Assembly (NCBI GenBank): GCA_029263055.1
Contig: JAJCYG010000041.1
Coordinates: 1 to 64,000 of the forward strand
Origin: Actinomycetes bacterium
GTDB lineage: Bacteria > Auribacterota > JAJCYG01
Direction: 5' to 3'
Length of the DNA: 64,000 nucleotides
Shown here: piece by piece, positions 18,128 to 27,188 of the stretch
Position numbering within the stretch: the first letter of the stretch is position 1
Layout: every line of letters starts with the position of its first letter
Position numbers and translations under genes: made by a program
Notes under the pieces: model-generated
The model's input: only the letters and a program-made list of their open reading frames with translations
Database searches by the model: none
Told to the model about the DNA's origin: nothing

Positions 18128-19456
18128 ATGTCCCGAGTTAAAGAAAAAAAACAGAATAAAGAAGATACAATGGATAAAATCGTCTCGTTGTGCAAACGAC
18201 GTGGCTTTGTTTTTCCATCTAGTGATATCTATGGCGGCATCAATAGTTGCTGGGATTATGGTCCTTTAGGGATTGAGCTCAAACGCAACATTAAAGAATA
18301 TTGGTGGCGTTCTATGACCTATGACCGAGATGATGTAGAAGGATTAGATGCCTCTATCTTAATGCATCCCAAAGTTTGGGAAGCTTCAGGCCACATTGAA
18401 GGTTTTACTGATCCGCTTGTTGATTGCAAAAAATGCAAACAACGCTTTCGTGAAGATGCGATCGAAGGGAGTGTTTGTCCGAACTGTGGTGGGGAGTTAA
18501 CCGATGCTCGCCAATTTAATTTAATGTTTAAAACATTTATGGGGCCGGTTGAAGAAGATGCCTCAGTTGTTTTTTTAAGACCAGAAACCGCCCAAGGGAT
18601 TTACGTTAATTTTTTAAATGTGGTTAACAGTTCCCGCAAACGAGTCCCATTTGGAATCGCCCAAATAGGAAAAGCCTTCCGTAACGAAATCACTCCAGGT
18701 AATTTTATTTTTCGAACACGCGAGTTTGAACAAATGGAAATGCAATATTTTGTGAAGCCGGGTGAAGATGAAGAGTGGTTTGAAAAATGGAAAGAGACTC
18801 GCTTTAAGTGGTATGAAGGTTTGGGGATTAAAAAAGAAAAACTTCGTTTTCACGAACATGCTGAAGGTGAGTTAGCTCACTACGCCAAAAAAGCATTTGA
18901 TATTGAATATGAATTTCCTTTTGGATGGCAAGAGTTAGAAGGTATTCACAACCGAACTGATTTTGATTTAGGCCGTCACACAAAATTTTCTGATAAGAAA
19001 ATGGAATACTTTGATGAACTCAATAAGGAACGATATATTCCTTATATTATTGAAACGTCTGCAGGATGTGATCGCACATTACTCACGGTTTTAACCGATG
19101 CTTATGATGCGGATGAAGTCGAAGGAGAAGAACGTTATGTGCTTCGCTTCTCACCAAAGATTGCTCCTTACAAAGCCGCAATCTTTCCACTCACCAAAAA
19201 AGATGGCATGCCTGAGTTAGCTAAAAAGATAGAAAAAGATTTAAGAAAGCATTTTAAAGTTGTTTACGATGGGGCCGGTTCCATTGGACGTCGTTATCGC
19301 CGTCAAGATGAAATTGGAACGCCCTATTGCTTAACAATTGATCATCAAACGTTAGTCGATGAAACAGTCACGATGCGTGATCGTGACACTCTAGAACAAG
19401 TTAGAATTAAGATTAGTGATTTAGTCCCAGAAATTCAAAAGCATATAGCTTATTAG
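18128..19456 (+). CDS. glyS: Glycyl-tRNA synthetase (single-chain, homodimeric type)
   Basis: A 442-residue class II synthetase of the single-polypeptide alpha2 type, not the bacterial alpha2beta2 GlyQ/GlyS form. The N-terminal [18 protein letters not shown] opening and [11 protein letters not shown] (motif 1 region) are typical. A zinc knuckle (CKKC near 102, CPNC near 117) is inserted, motif 2 is [19 protein letters not shown] near 183, motif 3 is [10 protein letters not shown] near 315, and an anticodon-binding domain follows (about 345-442). AGGA 9 nt upstream supports ATG 18128; the next in-frame ATG is 18170. ppdK follows 20 nt downstream. Confidence 0.95.
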   Translation: MSRVKEKKQNKEDTMDKIVSLCKRRGFVFPSSDIYGGINSCWDYGPLGIELKRNIKEYWWRSMTYDRDDVEGLDASILMHPKVWEASGHIEGFTDPLVDCKKCKQRFREDAIEGSVCPNCGGELTDARQFNLMFKTFMGPVEEDASVVFLRPETAQGIYVNFLNVVNSSRKRVPFGIAQIGKAFRNEITPGNFIFRTREFEQMEMQYFVKPGEDEEWFEKWKETRFKWYEGLGIKKEKLRFHEHAEGELAHYAKKAFDIEYEFPFGWQELEGIHNRTDFDLGRHTKFSDKKMEYFDELNKERYIPYIIETSAGCDRTLLTVLTDAYDADEVEGEERYVLRFSPKIAPYKAAIFPLTKKDGMPELAKKIEKDLRKHFKVVYDGAGSIGRRYRRQDEIGTPYCLTIDHQTLVDETVTMRDRDTLEQVRIKISDLVPEIQKHIAY

Positions 19457-19476
19457 AAAGATAAAAGGAGATAAAC

Positions 19477-22110
19477 ATGTCAGACAAATTAGTCTATTTT
19501 TTCGGTAATGGTAAGGCTGAAGGTGATGCCAAAATGAAGGAAATCCTCGGGGGAAAAGGAGCTAACTTGGCAGAAATGACCAATGTAGAGATTCCGGTTC
19601 CTGCAGGTTTTACAATCACCACTGAAGTGTGTGACCTCTATTATAAAAACGAACGTCAATACCCAGCTGACTTAAACAAACAAGTTGATGAAAACTTGGC
19701 TAAGTTGGAAGAAGCTATGGGAATGAGGTTGGGTGATCCTGAAAATCCACTACTTGTTTCTGTTCGCTCTGGTGCTGCTGCATCTATGCCAGGAATGATG
19801 GACACGGTTTTGAACTTAGGTTTGAATGATGAAGTGGTTGAAGGATTAGCCAAAAAAACAGGTAATCCTCGTTTTGCTAAAGATGCCTACCGTCGTTTTA
19901 TGCAAATGTTTGGTGATGTGGTTTTAGGTGTGGCGCATCATGATTTTGAACATGTGCTTGAAGAGATTAAAGCGAAAAAAGGGGCTAAGCTCGATACTGA
20001 TTTGTCTGCTGACGATTTACAAGAAGTGATTGTTGCTTACAAAAAATTAGTTAAAGATCAAACAAATGAAGAATTCCCTACTGATCCAAAAGAACAATTA
20101 TGGAAATCAGTGAATGCTGTTTTCGGTTCTTGGAATAACCCACGTGCTATCAAATACCGTCAATTAAATGACATTCGTGGTTTGATTGGAACAGCGGTTA
20201 ACATTCAGTCCATGGTTTATGGAAACATGGGTGACACATCTGGAACAGGGGTTTGTTTTACACGTAACCCAAGTACCGGTGAAAACAAATTCTACGGTGA
20301 ATTTTTGATCAATGCTCAAGGGGAAGATGTGGTGGCGGGTATTCGTACGCCTGAGCCAATCGATCAATTAGCAAACGAGATGCCTGAAATTTACAAGCAA
20401 CTGGTTGCTATTCGATCCAAATTGGAAAAACATTACAAAGATATGCAAGACATTGAATTCACAGTTCAAGAAGGCATTCTTTATATCTTACAAACGCGTA
20501 GTGGAAAAAGAACCGGTGCTGCGGCTGTTACAACAGCTGTTGAAATGGTAAAAGAAGGATTGATTGATAAAAAAGAGGCTGTCAAAAGAGTGGACCCAGC
20601 CTGTTTAGATCAGTTGCTTCACCCAATGATTGATCCTAAATTTAAGTATACTGCGGCAGCTAAAGGATTGCCTGCTTCACCTGGAGCCGCTGTTGGACAA
20701 GTGGTTTTTACTGCTGAAGAAGCAGAACGCTGGGATGAGCAAGGTAAGGCAGTGATTTTGGTTCGTATTGAAACTTCCCCAGAAGATATTGGTGGAATGC
20801 ACGTGGCTAAAGGGATCTTAACGGCTCGTGGTGGGATGACTTCTCACGCAGCTGTGGTGGCACGTGGTATGGGAACATGCTGTGTGGCTGGTTGCCAAGA
20901 TGTGAAAATTGATGAAAAAGCTAAAATAGCTGTGATTGGTGGCAAAGAAATTAAAGAAGGAGACGTCATCACACTAAACGGTTCAACCGGTGAAGTTATT
21001 TTAGACAAAGTTGAATTGATTGAGCCTCAAATGTCTGGAGACTTTAAAGTCTTGATGGAGTGGGCAGATGAGTTTCGTAAATTAAAAGTCCGTACCAACT
21101 CTGATACGCCGCATGACACAACAGTGGCCCGTGGTTTTGGTGCTGAAGGAATCGGACTTTGCCGAACAGAGCATATGTTTTTTGAAGGAGATCGAATCGA
21201 TACCGTTCGTGAAATGATCTTGTCTGACGACTTGGCTGGCCGAGAAGTTGCTTTGAAGAAATTATTACCCATGCAAAAAAGTGACTTTGTTGGAATTTTT
21301 GAAGCCATGCAAGGGTTTCCAGTAACGATTCGTTTGCTTGATCCTCCTTTACATGAGTTTGTTCCTCACAGCGATAAAGATATTGAAAAGTTAGCCAATA
21401 AATTGGGCGTGACTAAAGAAAAACTCAAAGCTAAAGTTGATTCGCTTCATGAGTTTAACCCAATGCTCGGTCACCGGGGTTGTCGTTTAGCTGTCACCTA
21501 TCCTGAAATCTACAACATGCAAGTTGAAGCTATTTTCGAAGCTGCTGTTGAAGTGGAAAAAGGGGGAACAAAAGTTTTTCCTGAAGTGATGATTCCGCTT
21601 ATTGGAGATGTGGCTGAATTAAAAATGCTCAAAGACAATGCGCTTGTAGTGGCTAAAGAAGTTTTAGGGCGTCATAACTCAAAGCTAGAGTACTTAATTG
21701 GAACCATGATTGAAGTGCCGCGTGCCGCTTTAACTGCAGATGCTGTCGCTAAAGAAGCTCAGTTCTTTTCATTTGGAACCAATGATTTGACTCAAATGAC
21801 GTTTGGTTTTTCTCGTGATGATGCAGGAACATTCTTAGGTCACTATGTGGATCAAGGAATTCTTGAAAAAGATCCGTTCCAAGAATTAGACCAAACAGGT
21901 GTGGGACAATTGGTTGAGATTGGAGTTCAAAAAGGGCGTAGTGTGAACCCTGAATTAAAGATCGGAATCTGTGGAGAACATGGGGGAGATCCTAAATCTG
22001 TTGAATTCTGTCACAGAGTAGGGTTAAACTATGTGAGTTGTTCGCCATATCGTGTTCCAATCGCTCGACTAGCTGCAGCACAAGCTGCGTTAAAGAATGG
22101 TTCCGCTTAA
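19477..22110 (+). CDS. ppdK: Pyruvate, phosphate dikinase
   Basis: An 877-residue PPDK with the complete three-part layout: ATP-grasp nucleotide-binding domain (about residues 1-340), phosphohistidine swivel domain with [15 protein letters not shown] near 450-464 (catalytic His), and a PEP/pyruvate TIM barrel with [10 protein letters not shown] near 560 and the catalytic cysteine in [10 protein letters not shown] near 830. It interconverts pyruvate, ATP and phosphate with PEP, AMP and pyrophosphate, a reversible step of glycolysis or gluconeogenesis. An AAAGGAGAT ribosome-binding site precedes ATG 19477. Length equals the usual 870-880. Confidence 0.97.
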   Translation: MSDKLVYFFGNGKAEGDAKMKEILGGKGANLAEMTNVEIPVPAGFTITTEVCDLYYKNERQYPADLNKQVDENLAKLEEAMGMRLGDPENPLLVSVRSGAAASMPGMMDTVLNLGLNDEVVEGLAKKTGNPRFAKDAYRRFMQMFGDVVLGVAHHDFEHVLEEIKAKKGAKLDTDLSADDLQEVIVAYKKLVKDQTNEEFPTDPKEQLWKSVNAVFGSWNNPRAIKYRQLNDIRGLIGTAVNIQSMVYGNMGDTSGTGVCFTRNPSTGENKFYGEFLINAQGEDVVAGIRTPEPIDQLANEMPEIYKQLVAIRSKLEKHYKDMQDIEFTVQEGILYILQTRSGKRTGAAAVTTAVEMVKEGLIDKKEAVKRVDPACLDQLLHPMIDPKFKYTAAAKGLPASPGAAVGQVVFTAEEAERWDEQGKAVILVRIETSPEDIGGMHVAKGILTARGGMTSHAAVVARGMGTCCVAGCQDVKIDEKAKIAVIGGKEIKEGDVITLNGSTGEVILDKVELIEPQMSGDFKVLMEWADEFRKLKVRTNSDTPHDTTVARGFGAEGIGLCRTEHMFFEGDRIDTVREMILSDDLAGREVALKKLLPMQKSDFVGIFEAMQGFPVTIRLLDPPLHEFVPHSDKDIEKLANKLGVTKEKLKAKVDSLHEFNPMLGHRGCRLAVTYPEIYNMQVEAIFEAAVEVEKGGTKVFPEVMIPLIGDVAELKMLKDNALVVAKEVLGRHNSKLEYLIGTMIEVPRAALTADAVAKEAQFFSFGTNDLTQMTFGFSRDDAGTFLGHYVDQGILEKDPFQELDQTGVGQLVEIGVQKGRSVNPELKIGICGEHGGDPKSVEFCHRVGLNYVSCSPYRVPIARLAAAQAALKNGSA

Positions 22111-22114
22111 ATAA

Positions 22115-22951
22115 ATGCAGAAATATAACAAAAACATTCAGCTCTATTTGCGTGATATTGGCGAAATTCCTCTTCTCACTAGAGAAGAGGAAATCGCTTT
22201 AGCAAAAAAGATCCGTAAAGGGGATGCTGAAGCACGCCGGCACATGATCCGTGCCAATCTCCGTTTAGTGGTGAGTATTGCCAAGCGCTATGTCAACATG
22301 GGGCTTCCTTTTCTTGATTTGATTGAAGAGGGAAATATTGGTTTGATGAAGGCAGTGGAAAAGTATGATCTGCGTGCAGGTTGTAAGCTCTCCACCTATG
22401 CTTCTTGGTGGATCAAGCAAGCGATTATGCGAGCTTTGGCCAACCAAGGAAAAACAATTCGTATTCCTGTTTATATGGTTGAGAAAATGACCACTGTGAA
22501 TCGAATTGAAAGCGAAATGCAACGCTCTTTGGGTCGCAAGCCAACCGATGAAGAATTGGCAAAGCAGCTTGAATTAACCGTTGAAAAGGTTAAAGAGATC
22601 CGCGAAATTGTTAAAAACCCAACCTCGCTTTATTCAACCCTTGATCAAGAAGGGGTGAGCCAATTAATTGATGTGATCGAAGATATCACAGCCGTCTCTT
22701 CATTAAATAAAGCTCACGAAAGCATGACTAAAGAAGATGTGGTTGAATTGCTCGAGTTTTTAAATGAGCGTGAAGCCCGTGTTTTGATTATGCGATTTGG
22801 TTTGTTGGATAAAAATCAAAAAACATTAGATGAAATCGGAAAAGAGTTTGGGATTACCCGTGAACGGGTGCGCCAAATTATTGAAGCTTCTATTGGTAAA
22901 TTACGCAAGGTTCTCGAACACCAAGAACGTTCCGCAGGAGACTACGTTTAA
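22115..22951 (+). CDS. Sigma-70 family RNA polymerase sigma factor (RpoD/RpoS-like, short)
   Basis: A 278-residue group 1 or 2 sigma factor. It starts at region 1.2 ([16 protein letters not shown], about 8-23) with no region 1.1. Region 2 follows, with [18 protein letters not shown] and the -10-recognition helix [20 protein letters not shown] (about 92-111), then region 3, and region 4.2 with [18 protein letters not shown] (about 236-253). It should recognise ordinary TTGACA/TATAAT promoters like those in this window. The missing region 1.1 and short length fit a group 2 factor, but a reduced primary sigma cannot be excluded. It begins 4 nt after ppdK without a ribosome-binding site, suggesting coupling. 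Confidence 0.92.
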   Translation: MQKYNKNIQLYLRDIGEIPLLTREEEIALAKKIRKGDAEARRHMIRANLRLVVSIAKRYVNMGLPFLDLIEEGNIGLMKAVEKYDLRAGCKLSTYASWWIKQAIMRALANQGKTIRIPVYMVEKMTTVNRIESEMQRSLGRKPTDEELAKQLELTVEKVKEIREIVKNPTSLYSTLDQEGVSQLIDVIEDITAVSSLNKAHESMTKEDVVELLEFLNEREARVLIMRFGLLDKNQKTLDEIGKEFGITRERVRQIIEASIGKLRKVLEHQERSAGDYV

Positions 22952-23073
22952 TGGAATGATTTTGGGCGATTTCTGCGTTGCATATCGCCAGTCACTCCTG
23001 CGACGTATTTAACGATACGTCTCAGTCGCGACTGACGACATGCGCCTTGAAATCACCTCAAACTCATTCCATT
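22950..23073. repeat. 124-bp imperfect palindromic repeat element (MITE/REP-like)
   Basis: The whole sigma-apt intergenic space is one hairpin. The outer ends are perfect 10-bp inverted repeats, AATGGAATGA (22950-22959) and TCATTCCATT (23064-23073). The arms stay largely complementary inwards (GATTTC with GAAATC, CAGTCACTCC with a matching CAGTCGCGACTG segment) to a central GACGTAT-ttaacg-ATACGTC stem. The element starts inside the TAA stop of the sigma gene. Size and structure fit a non-autonomous mobile repeat or REP-type element; only one copy is in this window. Confidence 0.7.
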
Positions 23074-23086
23074 AAAATGAGGAGAA

Positions 23087-23623
23087 ATGATGAGTATTGC
23101 TGAAGAGATCCAAGAATTAAAAAGCGCGATCAGAGATGTGCCAGACTTTCCTAAAAAAGGAATCATCTTTAAAGATATTACGACGTTATTAAAACAGCCA
23201 GGTCTTTTCTCAAAAGCAATTGGCTTAATGGCAGAGCCATTTAAAGATGCGCCGATTGATGTGGTTGTGGGAATTGATGCCCGTGGATTTATTTTAGGTG
23301 GGGCGATTGCTCAACTTTTTGATGTTGGTTTTGTGCCGGTGCGTAAAAAGGGAAAGCTTCCAGCAGAAGTGAGAGAAGTGACCTATTCTTTAGAATATGG
23401 GGAAGACACAGTCGCGATTCATAAAGACGCATTTGAAGAACATAAAAACGTATTAATCGTGGACGATCTTTTAGCTACAGGCGGAACCTTGCAAGGTTCG
23501 TGCGAATTAATTGAATTAGTTGGCGGAAATATCTTAGGTATTTCTTCACTCATTGAATTGTCTTTTTTAGAAGCTAGACCTCAATTCGAAAAATACAATT
23601 TCCATTCAGTCATCCAGTACTAA
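23087..23623 (+). CDS. apt: Adenine phosphoribosyltransferase
   Basis: A 178-residue type I phosphoribosyltransferase. The family opening DVPDFPKKGIIFKDITTLL (about residues 17-35) and the PRPP-binding loop VLIVDDLLATGGTLQG (about 124-139) are both intact, with the adenine-binding region GIDARGFILGGAIA near 64-77. It salvages adenine to AMP. GAGGAG at 23079-23084 serves either ATG 23087 or ATG 23090. The gene lies just outside the 124-bp palindrome. Confidence 0.96.
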   Translation: MMSIAEEIQELKSAIRDVPDFPKKGIIFKDITTLLKQPGLFSKAIGLMAEPFKDAPIDVVVGIDARGFILGGAIAQLFDVGFVPVRKKGKLPAEVREVTYSLEYGEDTVAIHKDAFEEHKNVLIVDDLLATGGTLQGSCELIELVGGNILGISSLIELSFLEARPQFEKYNFHSVIQY

Positions 23624-23644
23624 AACCTTTATAAGGTTATTACT

Positions 23645-24328
23645 ATGTGTGGCCGCTTCACATTAAAAACAACTGCTGAATCAATCAAAGAAATGTTTTT
23701 AGTTGAGCAAGGATTGCATTATGATCCCAGCTTTAACATAGCTCCTTCACAACCGATTGTTGCGATTCGTTATTCTCCTAAAAATGATATGCGTGCTATG
23801 AGTTTAATGAAGTGGGGGCTTGTTCCTACTTGGGCAAAAGATCCTGCCATTGGTTATAAACTATTTAATGCCCGCGCCGAAACCTTAACTGAAAAACCTT
23901 CTTATAAAGGCCCGTTTACGTATCATCGTTGTTTGATTCCTGCAGACGGTTTTTACGAGTGGTGTCGATCTGCCGATGGCAAATCCAAAAAACAACCGTA
24001 TTACATCAAGCGCTTAGATGAAAAACCAATGGCATTTGCCGGCCTATGGAATTACTGGTGTGGCCCAGATGGAAGCGAACTTGAAACTTGCACCATCATC
24101 ACAACCCACGCCAATGACATCATAAAACCAATCCACGATCGAATGCCTGTTATCCTAAAAGAAAACGAATTTGACGTCTGGATGGACCCCCGCATCCAAA
24201 ACACCACTCTCTTAAAACAATACCTCAACCCTTATCCTTCAGAAGAGTTTGAAGCTTACCCTGTAGACACCTATGTGAACAAACTAGCCAACAATTCCCA
24301 AGAATGCCTAAAATCTCTCATCGCCTAA
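23645..24328 (+). CDS. SRAP-domain abasic-site processing protein (YedK/HMCES family)
   Basis: The 227-residue protein starts MCGRFTL, so Cys2 becomes the N-terminal catalytic residue after methionine removal. Other family motifs are NARAETL (about 80-86), CLIPADGFYEW (about 99-109) and THANDIIKPIHDRMPVIL (about 157-174, with the active-site His). SRAP proteins form a thiazolidine DNA-protein crosslink with abasic sites in single-stranded DNA and so shield them. It is 22 nt downstream of apt on the same strand. Confidence 0.95.
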   Translation: MCGRFTLKTTAESIKEMFLVEQGLHYDPSFNIAPSQPIVAIRYSPKNDMRAMSLMKWGLVPTWAKDPAIGYKLFNARAETLTEKPSYKGPFTYHRCLIPADGFYEWCRSADGKSKKQPYYIKRLDEKPMAFAGLWNYWCGPDGSELETCTIITTHANDIIKPIHDRMPVILKENEFDVWMDPRIQNTTLLKQYLNPYPSEEFEAYPVDTYVNKLANNSQECLKSLIA

Positions 24329-24447
24329 CTTATTAACAAATCCTGTTAAAAAATCAGTCTAAATTTCCAAAATCGTCATTTTTTCTCTCTTTTACCCCCT
24401 TATTTTGAGCATGTAAATTGCTCTTAAAAATAGCTGCTCAAAATAAA

Positions 24448-24495
24448 GATATCTAGTATGTATACATAAAAGATATCAATAGTGTATACTTATTG
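24448..24495. promoter_or_regulatory. 24-bp tandem operator array with -10 box, mazE/mazF-type promoter
   Basis: Two tandem 24-bp units (24448-24471 and 24472-24495) each contain GATATC then GTATAC, so four 6-bp palindromes alternate with centres exactly 12 bp apart (24450.5, 24462.5, 24474.5, 24486.5). A TATACT -10 box (24485-24490) lies in the last one. The position just upstream of the ribbon-helix-helix antitoxin gene fits an autoregulatory operator bound by a row of antitoxin dimers. Confidence 0.6.
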
Positions 24496-24521
24496 TGTGA
24501 TGATAAAAGGAGGTTTTGTCT

Positions 24522-24767
24522 ATGTCTACAAGTATGGTTCGGATACAAGAAGAGGATAAAGATATTATTCAAAAAATAGCTAAAGAGTCACATCAATCAA
24601 TGTTAAAAGTGATGCACCAAGCCATAGAAGAATATCGCCGCAAACTATTTCTTCAAAAATCTAATCTTGCTTTTTCAGTTCTAAAAGAAAAGCCAGTAGA
24701 ATGGAAAAATTATAAAAAAGAGAGGGAAGAGTGGGATTCTACTTTAAATGATGGGTTAGAAGAATGA
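24522..24767 (+). CDS. Antitoxin, ribbon-helix-helix MazE-like
   Basis: An 81-residue acidic-tailed protein. The N-terminal half (STSMVRIQEEDKDIIQKIAKESH, then a long helix) looks like a ribbon-helix-helix DNA-binding domain; the C-terminal half (about 45-81, rich in Trp, Lys and Glu) would wrap the toxin. ATG 24522 has a strong AAAGGAGG ribosome-binding site at 24506-24513; the in-frame TTG 24516 is less likely. It overlaps the toxin gene by 4 nt (ATGA), the usual toxin-antitoxin arrangement. Confidence 0.75.
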   Translation: MSTSMVRIQEEDKDIIQKIAKESHQSMLKVMHQAIEEYRRKLFLQKSNLAFSVLKEKPVEWKNYKKEREEWDSTLNDGLEE

Positions 24768-25111
24768 CGAAGTTACAACCTAACCGAGGGGAAGTTTGGA
24801 CAATTACCTTAGATCCAACCATGGGGCATGAACAGGCTGGTTTCCGACCCTGTTTAATTTTTTCACACGATGATTTTAACCATGGCCCGGCTGACTTAGT
24901 TGTTGTCTTACCAATTACTTCAAAAGACAGAAAAATCCCATTGCACATTTCTATTCCCTCGTCAGAAGGGGGTTTAAACAAGAAGAGTTTCATCATGTGT
25001 GAAAACATTCGAGCTGTCACAAAAGAACGCCTAAGAAAAAAACTAGGTAGACTAGAACCTTCAACTTTACTAAATGTGGAAGATAGTATAAAAATCCTAT
25101 TGTCTTTATAA
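24764..25111 (+). CDS. Toxin, MazF/PemK-type endoribonuclease
   Basis: A 115-residue MazF/PemK (CcdB-fold) protein: NRGEVWTITLDPTMGHEQAGFRPCLI (about residues 7-32, in which GEVW and the E-x-GxRP elements are the catalytic loop), a central VVVLPITSKDR and a C-terminal SFIMCENIRAVTKERL. MazF toxins cleave mRNA or tRNA at short sequences. The arginine of GFRP and threonine of PITS, the usual catalytic pair, are both present, so the toxin looks functional. The stop is 5 nt before a structured repeat whose hairpin may terminate the transcript. Confidence 0.88.
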   Translation: MTKLQPNRGEVWTITLDPTMGHEQAGFRPCLIFSHDDFNHGPADLVVVLPITSKDRKIPLHISIPSSEGGLNKKSFIMCENIRAVTKERLRKKLGRLEPSTLLNVEDSIKILLSL

Positions 25112-25115
25112 ATAT

Positions 25116-25250
25116 TTCGCAAGTCCTCACAAATAATTAGAAAAAATATCTTTTGGGGGATCAGCGTTGGCCAGAGGACGAATTCGTCCTTCGGCGAAAA
25201 CGAACAAAGTGAGTGTAGCGTTGAGGGGGAATCGTAGATTCCCCCTCAAG
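25116..25250 (+). repeat. ~135-bp structured direct repeat, copy 1
   Basis: This stretch is about 95 % identical to 28381-28514, in the same orientation (six or seven differences, one a 1-nt gap). Each copy has an imperfect 32-bp palindrome around GACGAATTCGTC, then a perfect 11-bp hairpin GAGGGGGAATC / GATTCCCCCTC with a 3-nt loop. It begins 5 nt after the MazF stop and ends inside the stop codon of the gene at 25246. Confidence 0.85.
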
Positions 25251-25689
25251 CCCCTTGTTGCTTAATTTTTTCCCATTCTTCAATAGGGCCAGGAATAACA
25301 GTAAAAAGTGGATTTGTGTCGATTTTTTTTAAGGAATGAATTTTTTTATATTGAGTTGGACTTCTTTTTTTAAGCTTAGTGCAGAGAAAATCAAATTCAT
25401 AATAAAGTTGAGAACGAGTGACGTTTATTTTCTGATTTTTTGAAAAGGTTATAATTTTTGATTTATCAAAACGATAGCCACGATTCAAACTCTCTGTATA
25501 AATAGAGAGCAAATAAGCTCCGATTAAACGATTAGGATTGTTTGAATGTTTAAACCGATGAAGTTGAGGGTGATGTCGGTAGCCTGATGTTTTACCTTGT
25601 AATACTTTTTGGGCAAGCAAAGCCTCACGCCATAAAGCGACCAATCCTTTTGAATCAAGGTATTTAGGGTGAAGGCTCCAAAGTCTCAT
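25246..25689 (-). CDS. Pyrimidine-dimer DNA glycosylase family protein (T4 endonuclease V-like)
   Basis: A 147-residue protein of the Pyr_excise family: the MRLWSLHPKYLDSKGLVALWREALLAQ-type opening, then GYRHHPQLHRF (about 38-48) and YTESLNRGYRFD. Relatives remove cyclobutane pyrimidine dimers by a glycosylase/AP-lyase mechanism. Residue 2 is Arg, whereas T4 DenV uses an N-terminal Thr2, so the chemistry may differ. The last codons and TGA stop lie inside repeat copy 1. It follows the broken SDR gene on the same strand, in what looks like a UV/light-response cassette. Confidence 0.8.
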   Translation of the reverse strand: MRLWSLHPKYLDSKGLVALWREALLAQKVLQGKTSGYRHHPQLHRFKHSNNPNRLIGAYLLSIYTESLNRGYRFDKSKIITFSKNQKINVTRSQLYYEFDFLCTKLKKRSPTQYKKIHSLKKIDTNPLFTVIPGPIEEWEKIKQQGA

Positions 25690-25700
25690 TATTACCCTTT

Positions 25701-27188
25701 TTAATTAGATTTTGCCTCTATCTTTTTCTTAATCTTTTTAGCCATTCCTCTAAAAATATAAAAATGAAGAGGGGAGACTAGATACCAATAAAAAAGACCG
25801 AGAAGGCCGTGAGGTTTAAAACTGGCTGTCTGTTTTAAAATGAAAGAGCCGGCTTTTTCAGGAATGAGGGTGAATTCTAAAGTCGCTTTTCCTGGTAGCT
25901 TCATTTCAGCTAACAGTAATAAATGTTTATTCGGTTCTACATCCAAGGCACGCCAAAAATCTAATGCATCACCTGCTGCGATTTTATTCGGATGTCTGCG
26001 ACCACGTCTTAATCCGACACCTCCAAGGTATTTGTCTATTAAACCCCGTAATTGCCATAAGAAGTTGGCGTGATACCAGCCTGTTTTTCCTCCTAAGCTA
26101 GAAATAATTTTCCACCCATTTTCCAGAGTAGAATGAACAATCAATTCTTTTTTGTCTTGGAATATTTTTCCTCCAGCCCAGAAGGGATCTCCTTCAAGTG
26201 CTGATTCTATTTTTGGAAGTGAACCAGCGTCAGTCCAATGAGTTGAAATATTATTTTATTCCAATTGATCTAAAGCAAGTTGAATAGAAGTTTTGCAATC
26301 GAGAAGTTTTTGAGGGATGATTTTTGTGATCGTATTATTTTTACAGATAACAGGATTTTTTAACCCTTCTGCTAAAGGGCGAGCCAGAGAAGAGGGTAAA
26401 GGAGTCACCAGATGAATCCAATATGAACTCAATCGAGGTGTTAATACAGGAACAGGAATGATGATTCTTTTTGGCAAATTATTTACTTCTGCATAGGTTT
26501 CCATTAATTTTCGATAGGTAACAATTTCAGATCCACCTATATCGTAACAATTTCCTGCTGTAACCTCTTTGTCTAAACAGCCGACCAAATATTCAATGAC
26601 ATTTCTAATTGCGATGGGTTGACAAGGGGTTTTTAACCATTTGGGCGTAATCATTACTGGAAGTCGATCTACCAAATAACGGAGAATTTCAAAAGAGGCG
26701 CTGCCTGAGCCTATAATCATAGCAGCTCTTAAAACCGTAGTCGGTACCTTTCCTTGCTGCAAAATTTTAGCAACTTCAGTTCTTGATTTCAGGTGTTGGC
26801 TTAAATCGGGTTGATCTTCACCTAATCCACTGAGATAAATTATTCTTTTTAAAGAAGTCTCCTCAGCTGCTTGAACCATGTTTTTTGCTGCTTTTGCATC
26901 TGCTTTTTGAAAATCTTTTTGTCCTGGTAACATGGAATGAACTAAGTAAAATGCGGCATGACAGCCCTTTAATGCCTCTTTTAAGGAGTCGATATTAAAG
27001 ACATCTGCAACACATAATTCTACATTTGGATGTTGTGCCCAGTCTCTGTTTAAAAGTTTCTCTTTTGAGCGACCCAATGCTCTTACAGTGTAACCTTGCT
27101 CTAATAAGTGAGGAATTAATCTACCACCAACGTATCCGGTAGATCCAAGTACAAGGATATGTTGGTTGATTTTTTTTTCTTTAGACAT
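25701..27188 (-). pseudogene. SDR family NAD(P)-binding protein fused to DUF2867, interrupted by one in-frame stop
   Basis: Two segments in the same reading frame are separated only by a TAA at 26256-26258. The first (27188-26259, 310 codons) is an extended SDR/NmrA-like Rossmann protein with VLGSTGYVGGRLIPHL (about residues 13-28) and an SDR-type LSGLGE segment. The second, open for 185 codons after the stop (25701-26255), is a complete DUF2867 domain, including GGKTGWY, GLRRGRRHP, DALDFWRA and AEMKLPG. Together they give about 495 residues, the usual size of the fused family. No ribosome-binding site or ATG precedes the DUF2867 part. Either the gene is freshly inactivated, or only the SDR domain is made, or there is a base-call error. 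It overlaps the upstream DUF523 gene by 8 nt. Confidence 0.85.

Noticed and set aside
24739..25122. A 127-codon minus-strand frame opposite the MazF gene
   Set aside because: It is the shadow of the well-supported toxin frame.
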